The notes: generated by a model not told the origin, from the sequence alone. Positions 51,395-60,605 are shown, counted from the stretch's first letter. The stretch is DNA of 64,000 nt from Xanthobacteraceae bacterium (GCA_019746355.1 JAIESC010000219.1:25166-89165); one strand, 5' to 3'. Made by a program: numbers and translations.

Positions 51395-52965
51395 GCGTCC
51401 TCCGATGCGTCCGCACCGGACACCAGGACGCGGATCCGATGAAATACGAAATGATTGGGGACGATGGGAAAATAGCCGCCGTTCGGGTCGGCCTTGCGCC
51501 ATCGCTTGCCGGCGCATCGCAAATAGACCTGGCGCGCCAGCGCATCGTTGCGGACCGCGCCGACGCAGATCCAGTCGAGATCGTTTTCCAGGTCCGGCCG
51601 CCGGAAGTAAGCCGAGAAGAACGACCCGCGGCGTTCGAGCCGCAGCCACGCGTCGAGCAACAGGCCGTCGCCCAAGGCCGGCCCGTAATGGTTGTCGTCG
51701 TAGACCGTGCTGGCGTTCCAGTTGATCCGGTAGCCGTCGTTCTCGTCGTGCTCGCATCCCGCATAGGGCCGCGCGCCGTGCGGATCGTAGAAGGAGTGTT
51801 TGTCGTGGTGTCCCTGCGGCAGCCGCGGCGTGCCGTCCGGCTTCCAGGGCTCGATGTGCCGGCCCGGGTCGCCGTTCACGACGGCGATCTCGAGTGTGCT
51901 GGCCTGGGTCGCCTGCGCGCTCGAAACTTTCGCCTCGCTGATGAAGTCGCCGACGATTCCGCGACGAAGACCCGCACCGCCTCCCGAATAATAGGGCGTC
52001 TCTTCGAGCGCCTGCAGCACCTGCGCTTCGAGACGCCGCAGCCTGCGTTCCACGTCGTCTGGAGCGGGCGGCCGCGCGGCCGGCTCGAACGGCAGGATAT
52101 CGATGTGCACGCCGTCATCCTGGTAGACGTGGCAATAGCGGTTGGCTCGTGCGTAGCCGAATGCCCAATTGTCGGTGTCGATGTCGCGTCCGCGGAACGT
52201 TTCGTCGCAAAGCGTGCGATAGGGCAGGAGCGCCTGCTGGCAGGCCAGCACCGATCGCGTCAGCGCCGCATGCATGCCGGGCCGGGCGGCAAGCTCCTTT
52301 AGTTGCGCGGGATCGAGCAACCCGCCGTCCGGCACGACGATGGCCCCGAGCGCGAGCGATCCCGAACGGATGGCCGGCTCGACGCGGGTGAGGCCGGCTT
52401 TGTCGACCACGATCGCATCGAGACCGAGCCTGATACCGTCGGCCAGTGCCTGCTCGGGATCGGCCCCGGTCATCGCTATTGCGGCGCGCGGCGTTGCGGC
52501 GCGCAGCGCGGCTACGTCCTCGGTCTGCCGAACGACAAACAGGATGCTGCGGAAGCGCGGCCCGCCGGCGATCGCGGCGGCCGCTCTTTCAATCAGTTGA
52601 GGCTTGGCGGCCTGATCCGCCTGCGTGAGATCGATGACAATGTCGAGCTGCGAAGGCAGATCTTCGAGGAGCACGCTGAGCAGCGTAGCGCGGGCGCGGT
52701 GGCGCACCGGCTTGCCGTGCCGGTCGGAAAAGGTCGCGCCGATTTCGGCAAGCCTGAGCTCGGCGGCGGTCGAACTGCTGACGCGGCCGGGTTGTCCGGT
52801 CAGCGGTGCCAGGTCATCGCTGGGACAGCAGACAACGCGGCCGTCCTTGCTGAGATGGACGACGAGCATCACGCCGTCGGCACCTGCGGTGTACGCGGAA
52901 ATCAATGCCGCGGATGACTGGGAGGGGGCCTGCAGACATCCGGAACCGCTCTGCCAGATCCGCAT
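51391..52965 (-). CDS. Degenerate GDPD-like barrel fused to a DUF1349/concanavalin-like sandwich
   Basis: A 524-residue protein that begins the minus-strand operon. Residues 10-240 follow the glycerophosphodiester phosphodiesterase pattern (SAYTAGADGVMLVVHLSKDGRVV, then SSSTAAELRLAEIG). However, the metal-binding Glu and Asp of the usual GVELDV are Met and Val here (GVMLVV), and the His of the HDD loop is lost (PSDDL). Catalysis is therefore unlikely. Residues 310-510 look like a carbohydrate- or ligand-binding sandwich (LLLDAWLRLERRGSFFSAYFRR, LDWICVGAVRN). No signal peptide is seen. ATG 52965 was chosen over an upstream start because of the GGGCGAG stretch before it. Confidence 0.6.
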   Translation of the reverse strand: MRIWQSGSGCLQAPSQSSAALISAYTAGADGVMLVVHLSKDGRVVCCPSDDLAPLTGQPGRVSSSTAAELRLAEIGATFSDRHGKPVRHRARATLLSVLLEDLPSQLDIVIDLTQADQAAKPQLIERAAAAIAGGPRFRSILFVVRQTEDVAALRAATPRAAIAMTGADPEQALADGIRLGLDAIVVDKAGLTRVEPAIRSGSLALGAIVVPDGGLLDPAQLKELAARPGMHAALTRSVLACQQALLPYRTLCDETFRGRDIDTDNWAFGYARANRYCHVYQDDGVHIDILPFEPAARPPAPDDVERRLRRLEAQVLQALEETPYYSGGGAGLRRGIVGDFISEAKVSSAQATQASTLEIAVVNGDPGRHIEPWKPDGTPRLPQGHHDKHSFYDPHGARPYAGCEHDENDGYRINWNASTVYDDNHYGPALGDGLLLDAWLRLERRGSFFSAYFRRPDLENDLDWICVGAVRNDALARQVYLRCAGKRWRKADPNGGYFPIVPNHFVFHRIRVLVSGADASEDA

Positions 52966-53029
52966 CACTCGCCCACCCCCGTGACACACTCCCCGCGGCG
53001 AAAACGCCTTTAGCGTGCATATTACGCTA

Positions 53030-53058
53030 TTGCGACCTTACATAGGCGCGCCTAGTAT
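53030..53058 (+). promoter_or_regulatory. Predicted sigma-70-type promoter of the plus-strand operon
   Basis: TTGCGA (53030-53035) and TAGTAT (53053-53058) are separated by 17 bases, and the first gene of the operon starts 68 bases downstream of the -10. The 161-base interval between the two divergent operons must also hold the promoter of the minus-strand operon; an ATATTA (TAATAT on that strand) at 53019-53024 is a candidate -10 there, with a poor -35. Confidence 0.5.
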
Positions 53059-53126
53059 TACAACCGTTCCGTGCGTTTAACGCGACTGCCTTGCGGCGCG
53101 GTCGCTGGGGCGTTGAGAGCCGAGCA

Positions 53127-53984
53127 ATGAGCTTGCGTGCGGCGCTGACGGATTTCCTGACGGACTGGCGCCAGGATCTGGCGCCTGCTTGGCACGTGGC
53201 GTTACAGAATGTCGATCCGGCACTGGCCGCCGTCCGCAGCGACCTGCAGTTCGATCCCGCCGTTCCGATCTTTCCGTCACGGCGCAACGTGCCGCTGAGC
53301 GGCGCGCGTGCAGATGCGCATGTGCTCCGCGCATTCGATGGGACCAAGCCTTCGGACATCCGATGCGTCCTGCTCGGTCAGGATCCTTATCCCCGGATCT
53401 CGCGTGCGACCGGCCGCTCCTTTGAACAGGGCGATCTCGCAGCCTGGAATGACGGGGCCGTTGCGACGAGCCTCAAGCGGCTTGTGCAGATGATCGCCAA
53501 TGCGCGCACCGGCACCAATCGCTTCACGAAGCCGAACGGATGGAACGCCGTTCTCGGCGCGATTGCGGACGGCGAGCTCGATTTCCAGTCGCCGCGCGAC
53601 CTGTTCGACCGCCTGCAGGAGCAGGAGGGGCTGTTGTTTCTCAATGCGAGCCTCACGATCACGCGTTATGCCCCCGGCGGCGCGTCGGAACAATTGTTCG
53701 GCCATATCCCGCTTTGGGCACCGGTCGTCGGAGCGGTGTTGAACGGGCTCGCCCGGCGCCAGACAGGCCAGGTCGTCTATCTGCTGCTCGGGACCCCAGC
53801 TCATGCGCTGGCAGATCGCGCCGGAATTCGACAGGCCGCCGAGCAGGCCGGCACATGGCAGAGGCGCGTCGACGAAGTCAGGCTGTCGCACCCGGCATCC
53901 AACGGCTTTCTGGGCGACCGCAATCCATTTCTCGAAGTCAATGCGAGGCTTGCGTCGATGGGTGCGACGCACATCCGCTGGTGA
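53127..53984 (+). CDS. Uracil-DNA glycosylase-like protein (family 1 related)
   Basis: A 285-residue protein with the layout of family 1 UDG. The catalytic-loop motif is GQDPYP (residues 84-89), with Asp86 and Tyr88 kept but the usual His after Tyr replaced by Pro. The core strand is GLLFLNASLTI, and HPASNGFLGDRNPF holds His255 in the place of the HPSPLS His. Such proteins flip bases and cut the N-glycosidic bond in DNA. The altered loops suggest another base or substrate, or a non-repair role. It opens a four-gene operon divergent from the LodA-like operon. ATG 53127 starts the domain. Confidence 0.72.
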   Translation: MSLRAALTDFLTDWRQDLAPAWHVALQNVDPALAAVRSDLQFDPAVPIFPSRRNVPLSGARADAHVLRAFDGTKPSDIRCVLLGQDPYPRISRATGRSFEQGDLAAWNDGAVATSLKRLVQMIANARTGTNRFTKPNGWNAVLGAIADGELDFQSPRDLFDRLQEQEGLLFLNASLTITRYAPGGASEQLFGHIPLWAPVVGAVLNGLARRQTGQVVYLLLGTPAHALADRAGIRQAAEQAGTWQRRVDEVRLSHPASNGFLGDRNPFLEVNARLASMGATHIRW

Positions 53985-54009
53985 TTTTTCCAAGAGAGGG
54001 ACCGACGCA

Positions 54010-55221
54010 ATGCCATTCGACCCCGAACCGAGTTTCGCCCGGCGGATCATCGACTATGGGCTGACCGAGGACGACCTCGCGCAGCGCCAGCCTGCGCCGC
54101 CCGTTCCGTTTGCCGCGTTGCCGTTGCCATGGCCGAGCGGCGCTGCGCCCAATCCGCGGCCCTTTGATGTGGAGCCGGCGATGGATGATGAGTTGCCGAA
54201 AGCGGACGTTCTGGTGGTGACGTGGACCGTAGCCGAGGTCGAGGCTCTGGCCGACACGCTGACTCCGGGTTTCGGTCGCAACACCTGGTATCGGTATGGG
54301 CGGCGCTTCCAGGATCACTATGTGCCGCTGATCCGGCGCGGCGCGCCCTCGCTGCGCGCCAATCGTCTGGGCTCGTATTTCCTCACCCGGATCGCCAACA
54401 AGGATGTCCTCTGCTTCAAGTCGGAGCTGCATCTGAACCAGGACGGTAAACGCACCGGGGAGGGCAAGGCCACGCTGCCAGTCAAGGATCTGTTTCATCA
54501 GATGATCAGGGAGGTGCGTCCCTCGCTGGTGATCACAGTCGGCACCGCGGGCGCGACGTTTCCGCCGGACCGGGACGTGCAGATCGGCGGGATGAAATGC
54601 CGGCCGCACGAGCTCGGAGACGTGATGATAACGCGCGGCGCGAAATTCAGGCTTTCCCAGGAGTTCGCACAGGAGCCGTTCGCCAATTCGTCATACCGCT
54701 GCCAGTCGTTCAATATTCCGACGCAACGGCTGGAAGACGCCAAGCGGCTGTTGCGGGACAACGCCGAGAAGCTTTCCGAACCCGCGTTTGGTCCTCCTCA
54801 CGCGAAGTATCAATGGCCGATTCAAGGGCTGGTGCCCGGCTTCAGGAATCAGCCGAACCTGTGGATCGACGGTCGCGACTTCCCGGAATTTCACCCGATC
54901 CTGACGACGGACTTTTTCGAGTTCGGCACGTCCACCAACGGGCTGGAGCTTCAGGGCTGCGGTGTTGAAATGGGCGACGCCGTGCTCGGCATGGTGGTCG
55001 ACGAGTTGCCCGCCCAGGACCGTCCGGATTGGCTCGTGATCCGCAACGCCTCGGATCCGCAGATCAACGGCGCGCTGCCCGCGGGCGGAGCTTCGTCTCT
55101 TCCGAGCCCGCTGCGACGCGCGCTCAACATGCAGGCCCATTGGGCGGTCTGGTACTATGAAACATACGGATACTGGACCAGTGTCAACAGCGCGATCGGC
55201 GTCTGGGCGATGGCGGCCTGA
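54010..55221 (+). CDS. Nucleoside phosphorylase/nucleosidase-like protein
   Basis: A 403-residue protein of the PNP/UDP phosphorylase fold. The glycine loop is ITVGTAGATF (from about residue 175), followed by ELGDVMITRGAKF. The C-terminal part has GVEMGDAVLGMVVDEL and NASDPQING with Asp349 at the position of the purine-binding Asp. The first 65 residues are Pro-rich and probably flexible. It may split nucleosides or nucleotides; the substrate is unknown. It lies 25 bases after the UDG-like gene and three bases before the fusion gene. Confidence 0.7.
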   Translation: MPFDPEPSFARRIIDYGLTEDDLAQRQPAPPVPFAALPLPWPSGAAPNPRPFDVEPAMDDELPKADVLVVTWTVAEVEALADTLTPGFGRNTWYRYGRRFQDHYVPLIRRGAPSLRANRLGSYFLTRIANKDVLCFKSELHLNQDGKRTGEGKATLPVKDLFHQMIREVRPSLVITVGTAGATFPPDRDVQIGGMKCRPHELGDVMITRGAKFRLSQEFAQEPFANSSYRCQSFNIPTQRLEDAKRLLRDNAEKLSEPAFGPPHAKYQWPIQGLVPGFRNQPNLWIDGRDFPEFHPILTTDFFEFGTSTNGLELQGCGVEMGDAVLGMVVDELPAQDRPDWLVIRNASDPQINGALPAGGASSLPSPLRRALNMQAHWAVWYYETYGYWTSVNSAIGVWAMAA

Positions 55222-55223
55222 GC

Positions 55224-58079
55224 ATGGCCGATCCCGTCACATCCACGCTGCCGACCGAGGTCCAGCTCGCACTCGAAGTGATGCCTTGCCAGGCGATGCG
55301 CCGCTCGTATGATTCAGCGGAACAGCCGCACCCCTGCAGCTATTTTTCCGAATGGGGCTACTACCATTCCTTCGACTACGCCGACGCGGGGCCGCCGCCC
55401 CGCGAAGGCATCGAACAGCCATCGAGCTATCGCGGCAAACGGCATCTGGTGCCGGAGCTGCTCTCGGGGTGCCGCAAGGCCCCGATCATGTGCGTCGGCA
55501 TCAATCCGAACCTGCCGGGCTGGAGCGAAGCGAGCCGGAATGCGGTCCATCCGTATTTCGACGACTATCTGCAGTACGCGCATTATTTCCGCTACCGCAG
55601 CACGGCGAAGCTGCGGATTCCCCGGAACGACTATCGCCGCCTGCTGGGTGGGCGGACCGACACGCCAAACGACCCGCGGCCGCTCGTGACCGAAGGCGAT
55701 ACCGTCGCGCTTGAGCTCGATCCCGTGACGATGTATCGCGCGTATCAGTCCTTGCTCGAAGGCCTCGCCGAGGCGGAAGGCTGGCAGAACCACAAGCTCG
55801 CCGTTGGCGAGGATCTGAGCTATGCCAACATGGTGGCCTGCGGATCGGCGCGTTGGGTGGTCAACCCGAACCCCGACGATCCGTCCATGCCGGCGATGGG
55901 AGCCGAGCGGGCGCGCGGCATCGTCGATGCATGCTTCGTCAAGCGCCGCTACTTCCTGCGGCAGCTGACGCAGAGCTTGCCGAACGTGCTGCTGGTGTTC
56001 AGCGCCACCACGGCCGATCCCTTCATCCGCGTCATGCAGAACCGCTTCCGGCCCGAAGGCGCGCCGCGCCCGGGCGAGCGGCTTGACCAGTTGCTGCAGC
56101 GGGAGATCAGACTTGAATATGGCACGCTGCCGGACGGGACGCCGCTCGACGCGCGCGTCATCTTCCTGCCTCACGCGTCTGCGCGCCCGCAGGACTTCGA
56201 GCGAGCGAGGGCCGCGGCGATCCGGCACATGCGCGACGAGGTGGCGGCCGGCCGTCTCGTCTATCGTACCGCGACCGGACATCTCGGTCGGCCGCGGGGC
56301 GGCTGCTTCTTCTGCACCAACGAGCTCTATCGCATCGGGCCCTGCGACTACAAAGATGAGCTGACGGCGCTGGCCGCGGGCGCGGTGCAGCCTCTGGCCG
56401 CCGACGGTGCGTCGTCGCCCGATCCGCTTGCCGAGCGGCAGGAGCAGCTGCGGCTGCTCGAACGGTTCGCCGGACCGACGGTCGAAGCCCGGGCGCGCGC
56501 GGAAAGGACCGACGCGACCGCCGCACCCGTCATCGTGCCGCTCGACGCGGCCGCGCCTTCGTCGCCGGCCATGGTGCTGTTCGGCAAGGTCGTTACCATG
56601 ACCGGAACGGTGCTGAACGACGGCGCGCTCTATCTGCGCCAGGGCCGGATCGTCGCCGTGCGAAGGCGGATGGACGGTGCGCCCTCGGGCTTCGAGGCAG
56701 CGCCGCGCATCGAGACGCAGGGCGTGATCTATCCGGGGCTGCTCGATCTGCACAACCACCTTGCCTACAATATTCTGCCGCTCTGGATTCCGCCGCGGAA
56801 GTTCGACAACCGAAGCGGCTGGCTGCGCAATCCGGATTATAGCCGCCGGGTCGGGCGGCCGATGACCATCCTGACGCAACGCCGCCGCGACCTGATCAAG
56901 GCGATCGTCAGATATATTGAGGCCAAGCTGCTGATCGGCGGCGTCACGTCCGGTCAGGGCATGATCAGCAGGTTCGGCGGCAACGCCAACTACCAGGGCC
57001 TGGTCCGCAACTTTGAGGTTTCCGCCGACACGGAGCTTCCGTCGGCACACCATCGGATTCCAGACCTGGAAGAGGATCAGGAACAGATCGATGGGTTCCG
57101 TGACGACCTCGCCAGCGGCCGTCCGTTCTTTTTCCATCTTGCGGAAGGCACCGATGACGAGGCCCGTGCGCAGTTCCGTTTGCTTGAACGTGAAGAGTTG
57201 CTCGCCGGGAATCTGATCGCGATTCACTGCGCGGGCCTCGAGCGCGCGGATTTCCAGGTGCTGAAGCAGAAGCAGGTCCGGGCGGTCTGGTCCCCGCTGA
57301 GCAACATGCTGCTTTACGGCAGGTCGCTGAAGCTCGCAGAGATGCTCGATACCGGTGTGCCGTTCTCATTCGGCAGCGACTGGACGCCGTCCGGGAGCCG
57401 GAATCTCTTGCTTGAATTGAAGGTGGCCCGGCTCGCCGCTGCCGCCGCCGGCGTGTCGCTGAGCGATCAGAAGATCGCGGAGGCGGCGACGGTCGTGGCG
57501 GCGCGCTCGGCTGGCTGGGGCGACAAGCTCGGCAGCATCGCCGAGAACAAGTATGCGGACCTGCTTGTGCTCGACGACAGCCAGCAGGACCCTTACGAAA
57601 ATCTGGTGTGCGCCACCGAGCGAAACATCCGTCTGGTCGTGATCGCCGGTCATGTCAGGCACGGCGACGAAAGCCTTGTTCGCAGCGCGGGGCTTGCGGA
57701 CGACAGGACCGAGGCCTTGCAGGTCGGCGGCCGAGCCAAGCGGCTCAATCTCAATCATCCTTCGTCGCCCATCAATCACATCAGCCTGTCGATGGCGGCA
57801 GAGGTTCTGCGCGATGAGATGTCCGACCTGCAGCGCGCGGAATCGCGCGGCCTGTTTCGCCCCTTGAGCAGCGAGCCGGAGGACAGCATCGAACTCGACC
57901 TTCAGCCGATCGAGGGGCCGGATGCGATCGAGCCGTTGGCGGCGCTGCCACCGATCACGTCGGTGCCGCTCGACGGACTGACGGTGATCGACGATGCGGC
58001 CTATTTGGAGCAGTTCGACACGATCCCTCATCTGCCGGAATTCCTGAAGGGAGCGACGGGGCTGAAATCCTTCTATTGA
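55224..58079 (+). CDS. UDG-superfamily-like domain fused to a TRZ/ATZ-type amidohydrolase
   Basis: A 951-residue two-part protein. Residues 80-340 resemble the UDG superfamily (IMCVGINPNLPGW, DLSYANMVACGSA, LPNVLLVFSATTADPF), followed by a Cys-containing segment (GCFFCTNELYRIGPC) that could bind metal. Residues 450-790 form an amidohydrolase: VLFGKVVTMTG, metal ligands His510 and His512 (LHNHLAYN), His638 (FFHLAEG), His668 (AIHCAG) and Asp719 (FGSDWTP), as in deaminases and chlorohydrolases of nucleobase-like rings. The last ~150 residues are unassigned. An N-glycosidase-like domain joined to a base-deaminase-like domain is unusual. Confidence 0.7.
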   Translation: MADPVTSTLPTEVQLALEVMPCQAMRRSYDSAEQPHPCSYFSEWGYYHSFDYADAGPPPREGIEQPSSYRGKRHLVPELLSGCRKAPIMCVGINPNLPGWSEASRNAVHPYFDDYLQYAHYFRYRSTAKLRIPRNDYRRLLGGRTDTPNDPRPLVTEGDTVALELDPVTMYRAYQSLLEGLAEAEGWQNHKLAVGEDLSYANMVACGSARWVVNPNPDDPSMPAMGAERARGIVDACFVKRRYFLRQLTQSLPNVLLVFSATTADPFIRVMQNRFRPEGAPRPGERLDQLLQREIRLEYGTLPDGTPLDARVIFLPHASARPQDFERARAAAIRHMRDEVAAGRLVYRTATGHLGRPRGGCFFCTNELYRIGPCDYKDELTALAAGAVQPLAADGASSPDPLAERQEQLRLLERFAGPTVEARARAERTDATAAPVIVPLDAAAPSSPAMVLFGKVVTMTGTVLNDGALYLRQGRIVAVRRRMDGAPSGFEAAPRIETQGVIYPGLLDLHNHLAYNILPLWIPPRKFDNRSGWLRNPDYSRRVGRPMTILTQRRRDLIKAIVRYIEAKLLIGGVTSGQGMISRFGGNANYQGLVRNFEVSADTELPSAHHRIPDLEEDQEQIDGFRDDLASGRPFFFHLAEGTDDEARAQFRLLEREELLAGNLIAIHCAGLERADFQVLKQKQVRAVWSPLSNMLLYGRSLKLAEMLDTGVPFSFGSDWTPSGSRNLLLELKVARLAAAAAGVSLSDQKIAEAATVVAARSAGWGDKLGSIAENKYADLLVLDDSQQDPYENLVCATERNIRLVVIAGHVRHGDESLVRSAGLADDRTEALQVGGRAKRLNLNHPSSPINHISLSMAAEVLRDEMSDLQRAESRGLFRPLSSEPEDSIELDLQPIEGPDAIEPLAALPPITSVPLDGLTVIDDAAYLEQFDTIPHLPEFLKGATGLKSFY

Positions 58080-58109
58080 CGGAGGCTTGGGGCACAGCGA
58101 GGCGCAGCG

Positions 58110-60605
58110 ATGTCAGACTTCGATACGAGGCGGCGGCCCGAATTTCGCGACCGGGCCCGGGCCGCTGCACGGCGCATGGTGCGGCGGGCCAAGTCTGCCG
58201 CCAACCGGGTCGCTGGTCTGGTTGGCGGGCTGATCGAGAAGGTTTGGTCGACCGCCGAGCCCGCGGCGCGGCAGGCGGCGATCACGCAGGCCGGGCTCGC
58301 GCAGGCCGTGACGCGCCGTGTCATCGCTTATGGAATGGACGAGGGCGAGATCAGGTTCGCAAGCAGCCTGCTGACCGACGCGGCCGTGACGCCCGCGTTC
58401 GTTGCCGGCAACGCCGATGATGCCACGATCGAGCGGCTTCGCCAGCGGGGTCTGTTTGTCGAGACCGTGTACGATCTCGACGATGGCGGACGCCCGAAAG
58501 GGTTGCGTCCCGAAACTCCGGGATTGGGCGTGGCGATTCCGTGGCTCGGCACGACGCTGCGGCGTAACGTCATCTTCACACGCTCGGTCAGCATCGAGCG
58601 TCCGGAAACGCCACCCGATCCGTCCTCGCCCCAGGTCTATCTCGTTCAAGTGCAGCAGCCGCTCCTCGACCGCTATCTGACGGACTTGTCGGGCGTGGGG
58701 GTCGCGTTGATGGACTCGTTCCAGAACGGGTTCTATTCGGCGTTCCTGACGCCGGCGCAGGTTGACGACGTCCACAAGCTCGACTTCGTCGTCGGCGTCG
58801 AGCGCTATGACCGCGGCCATACCGCGCCGCGCCAACTGCGTTCGACCTCCGCGCTCGCCGCCCCGGCCGCCGCAAGTTCGCGTCTCGTCAGCTACGACAT
58901 CATTCTGCATCGCGTCGAGGACCGGGAGAAGGTCCGGGCGTGGCTGGTCGAGCGAAACGTCGAGATCGAAGCGATGGGCCGGCGTAAGGTTCGCGTTCGG
59001 CTGCACGAGAATTCGGAGATGCGGACCGAGATACTCGACCTCAGCGAAGTCAAGGCGCAGGAGGAGTATGTCGAGCCCAAGCTCGCCAACGACTCCGCGC
59101 GGCTGTTGTTGAACGCCGAGAAATTTCCGGGCTTCAACGCTCCGCTCGACGGCCGCGGCCAGATCATTGCCGTGGCCGACACCGGGCTTGACCGCCAGCA
59201 TCCGGACTTTGTCGACCGCATCGTTGCGGCGGTCGGGCTCGGGGCGGCGGGGGAGATCGACGACACCCATGGACACGGTACGCACGTCGCGGGATCGGTC
59301 CTTGGCAGTGGGGCCGCGTCCGGCGGACAGTTTCGCGGTGTTGCGCCGGGAGCGAAGCTGTATTTCCAGTCGCTTCAGGATGCGGGCCGCCCCTTCGGCG
59401 GATTGCCGGCCGATCTGAACGATCTGCTCGAGCCGGCGTACAACGCCGGTGCGCGCATTCACAACAACAGCTGGGGTGCCGACACGCCGTCGATTTACAC
59501 CGCCCACGCGTCGGAGGTCGATGAGTTTGTGTCCAAGCACCGCGACATGCTGGTGGTCGTTGCCGCGGGAAACTTCGCTCACGCCGATTTGCGCGAGAGC
59601 ACGCCGGCCGGCGTGGTCGACTGGATGTCGGTGGCCTCGCCCGCGACCGCCAAGAACGTGCTGACGGTGGGGGCGAGCCGGAGCAGCCGGACCGCGGGCG
59701 GACGGAGCGCGCTCACCTGGCGCGAGTACTCGCCGAAGTTTCCCGATGCGCCGATCGGCGACGAGTCGACCTCGGGCGATGCCGAGTCGCTCGCCGCGTT
59801 CAGCGGCCGCGGTCCTTCGGACGACTCGCGGATCAAGCCCGACGTCGTCGCGCCCGGCACCAACATCGTATCGACCCGGTCCGCCGCGGCCGCCAATGAC
59901 TTCTGGGGAAAGGTCGACGCCAATCCGCTCTACGTCTTCAACAGCGGCACCAGCATGGCAGCCCCGCTGGTGGCCGGCTGCGCCGCGATCGTGCGGCAGT
60001 ATTATCAGGAGTTGCGCGGTCACAAGCCGTCGGCTGCCTTGATGCGCGCGACCATCGTCAACGGCACGCGCTGGCTCAAGGGCCGCGACGCGAACGAGAG
60101 CAATGCGCCGGATGCGCCGGTGGTGCCGCCGCCGGCCAACTACGATCAGGGCTTCGGTTGCGTGGACATGACGAACACACTTCCGAATTCCGACAATCCG
60201 AATCTCTCGCTTGCGTTCTTCGACGATTGGGAAACCCGGCAGCACCTGCTGAGAGCAACCGGCCGCGAGCAGCGCTTCAGCGTGAAGGTCGAGAAGGCGG
60301 GCATGATGTTGCGGGTCTGCCTCGCCTACACGGACGACCATCCGGCGCGCAGCGTGCAGAATCAGGTTGTGCTGTTCGTGAAGCGGTCTGGTGGGGGCGA
60401 ACCGTTGGCCGGCAACTTCAAGCTGCGGAGGGCGGATAGAAACGTCGATATCTACAACAACGTGCAGATCGTGCGGATCGCGGATGCGCCCGCCGGGGAC
60501 TATTTCATTTCGGTGGTGGCGCGAAACGTGCTCCTGCCGCAGGACTTTGCGCTGGTCGTGACCGGCTATCTCGGCCAGGCGACGCTTCGCCCGCTGACTT
60601 TGTAG
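58110..60605 (+). CDS. S8 (subtilisin-like) serine protease without a Sec signal
   Basis: An 831-residue subtilase. The triad is Asp357 (AVADTGLDRQHPDF), His389 (HGHGTHVAGS) and Ser615 (SGTSMAAPLVAG); the oxyanion Asn is in VVAAGNFAH. About 340 residues precede the catalytic domain: an Arg/Ala-rich start and a region that may be an inhibitory prodomain. About 170 residues of beta-rich sequence follow. No signal peptide is present, so it probably acts inside the cell. The Qhp amine dehydrogenase system also encodes a cytoplasmic subtilase (QhpE) for leader cleavage; a similar job here is a hypothesis. It ends the plus-strand operon. Confidence 0.88.
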   Translation: MSDFDTRRRPEFRDRARAAARRMVRRAKSAANRVAGLVGGLIEKVWSTAEPAARQAAITQAGLAQAVTRRVIAYGMDEGEIRFASSLLTDAAVTPAFVAGNADDATIERLRQRGLFVETVYDLDDGGRPKGLRPETPGLGVAIPWLGTTLRRNVIFTRSVSIERPETPPDPSSPQVYLVQVQQPLLDRYLTDLSGVGVALMDSFQNGFYSAFLTPAQVDDVHKLDFVVGVERYDRGHTAPRQLRSTSALAAPAAASSRLVSYDIILHRVEDREKVRAWLVERNVEIEAMGRRKVRVRLHENSEMRTEILDLSEVKAQEEYVEPKLANDSARLLLNAEKFPGFNAPLDGRGQIIAVADTGLDRQHPDFVDRIVAAVGLGAAGEIDDTHGHGTHVAGSVLGSGAASGGQFRGVAPGAKLYFQSLQDAGRPFGGLPADLNDLLEPAYNAGARIHNNSWGADTPSIYTAHASEVDEFVSKHRDMLVVVAAGNFAHADLRESTPAGVVDWMSVASPATAKNVLTVGASRSSRTAGGRSALTWREYSPKFPDAPIGDESTSGDAESLAAFSGRGPSDDSRIKPDVVAPGTNIVSTRSAAAANDFWGKVDANPLYVFNSGTSMAAPLVAGCAAIVRQYYQELRGHKPSAALMRATIVNGTRWLKGRDANESNAPDAPVVPPPANYDQGFGCVDMTNTLPNSDNPNLSLAFFDDWETRQHLLRATGREQRFSVKVEKAGMMLRVCLAYTDDHPARSVQNQVVLFVKRSGGGEPLAGNFKLRRADRNVDIYNNVQIVRIADAPAGDYFISVVARNVLLPQDFALVVTGYLGQATLRPLTL

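Noticed and set aside
55314..57227. 637-codon minus-strand frame
   Set aside because: Antisense to the UDG-like/amidohydrolase fusion, whose metal ligands are readable on the plus strand.
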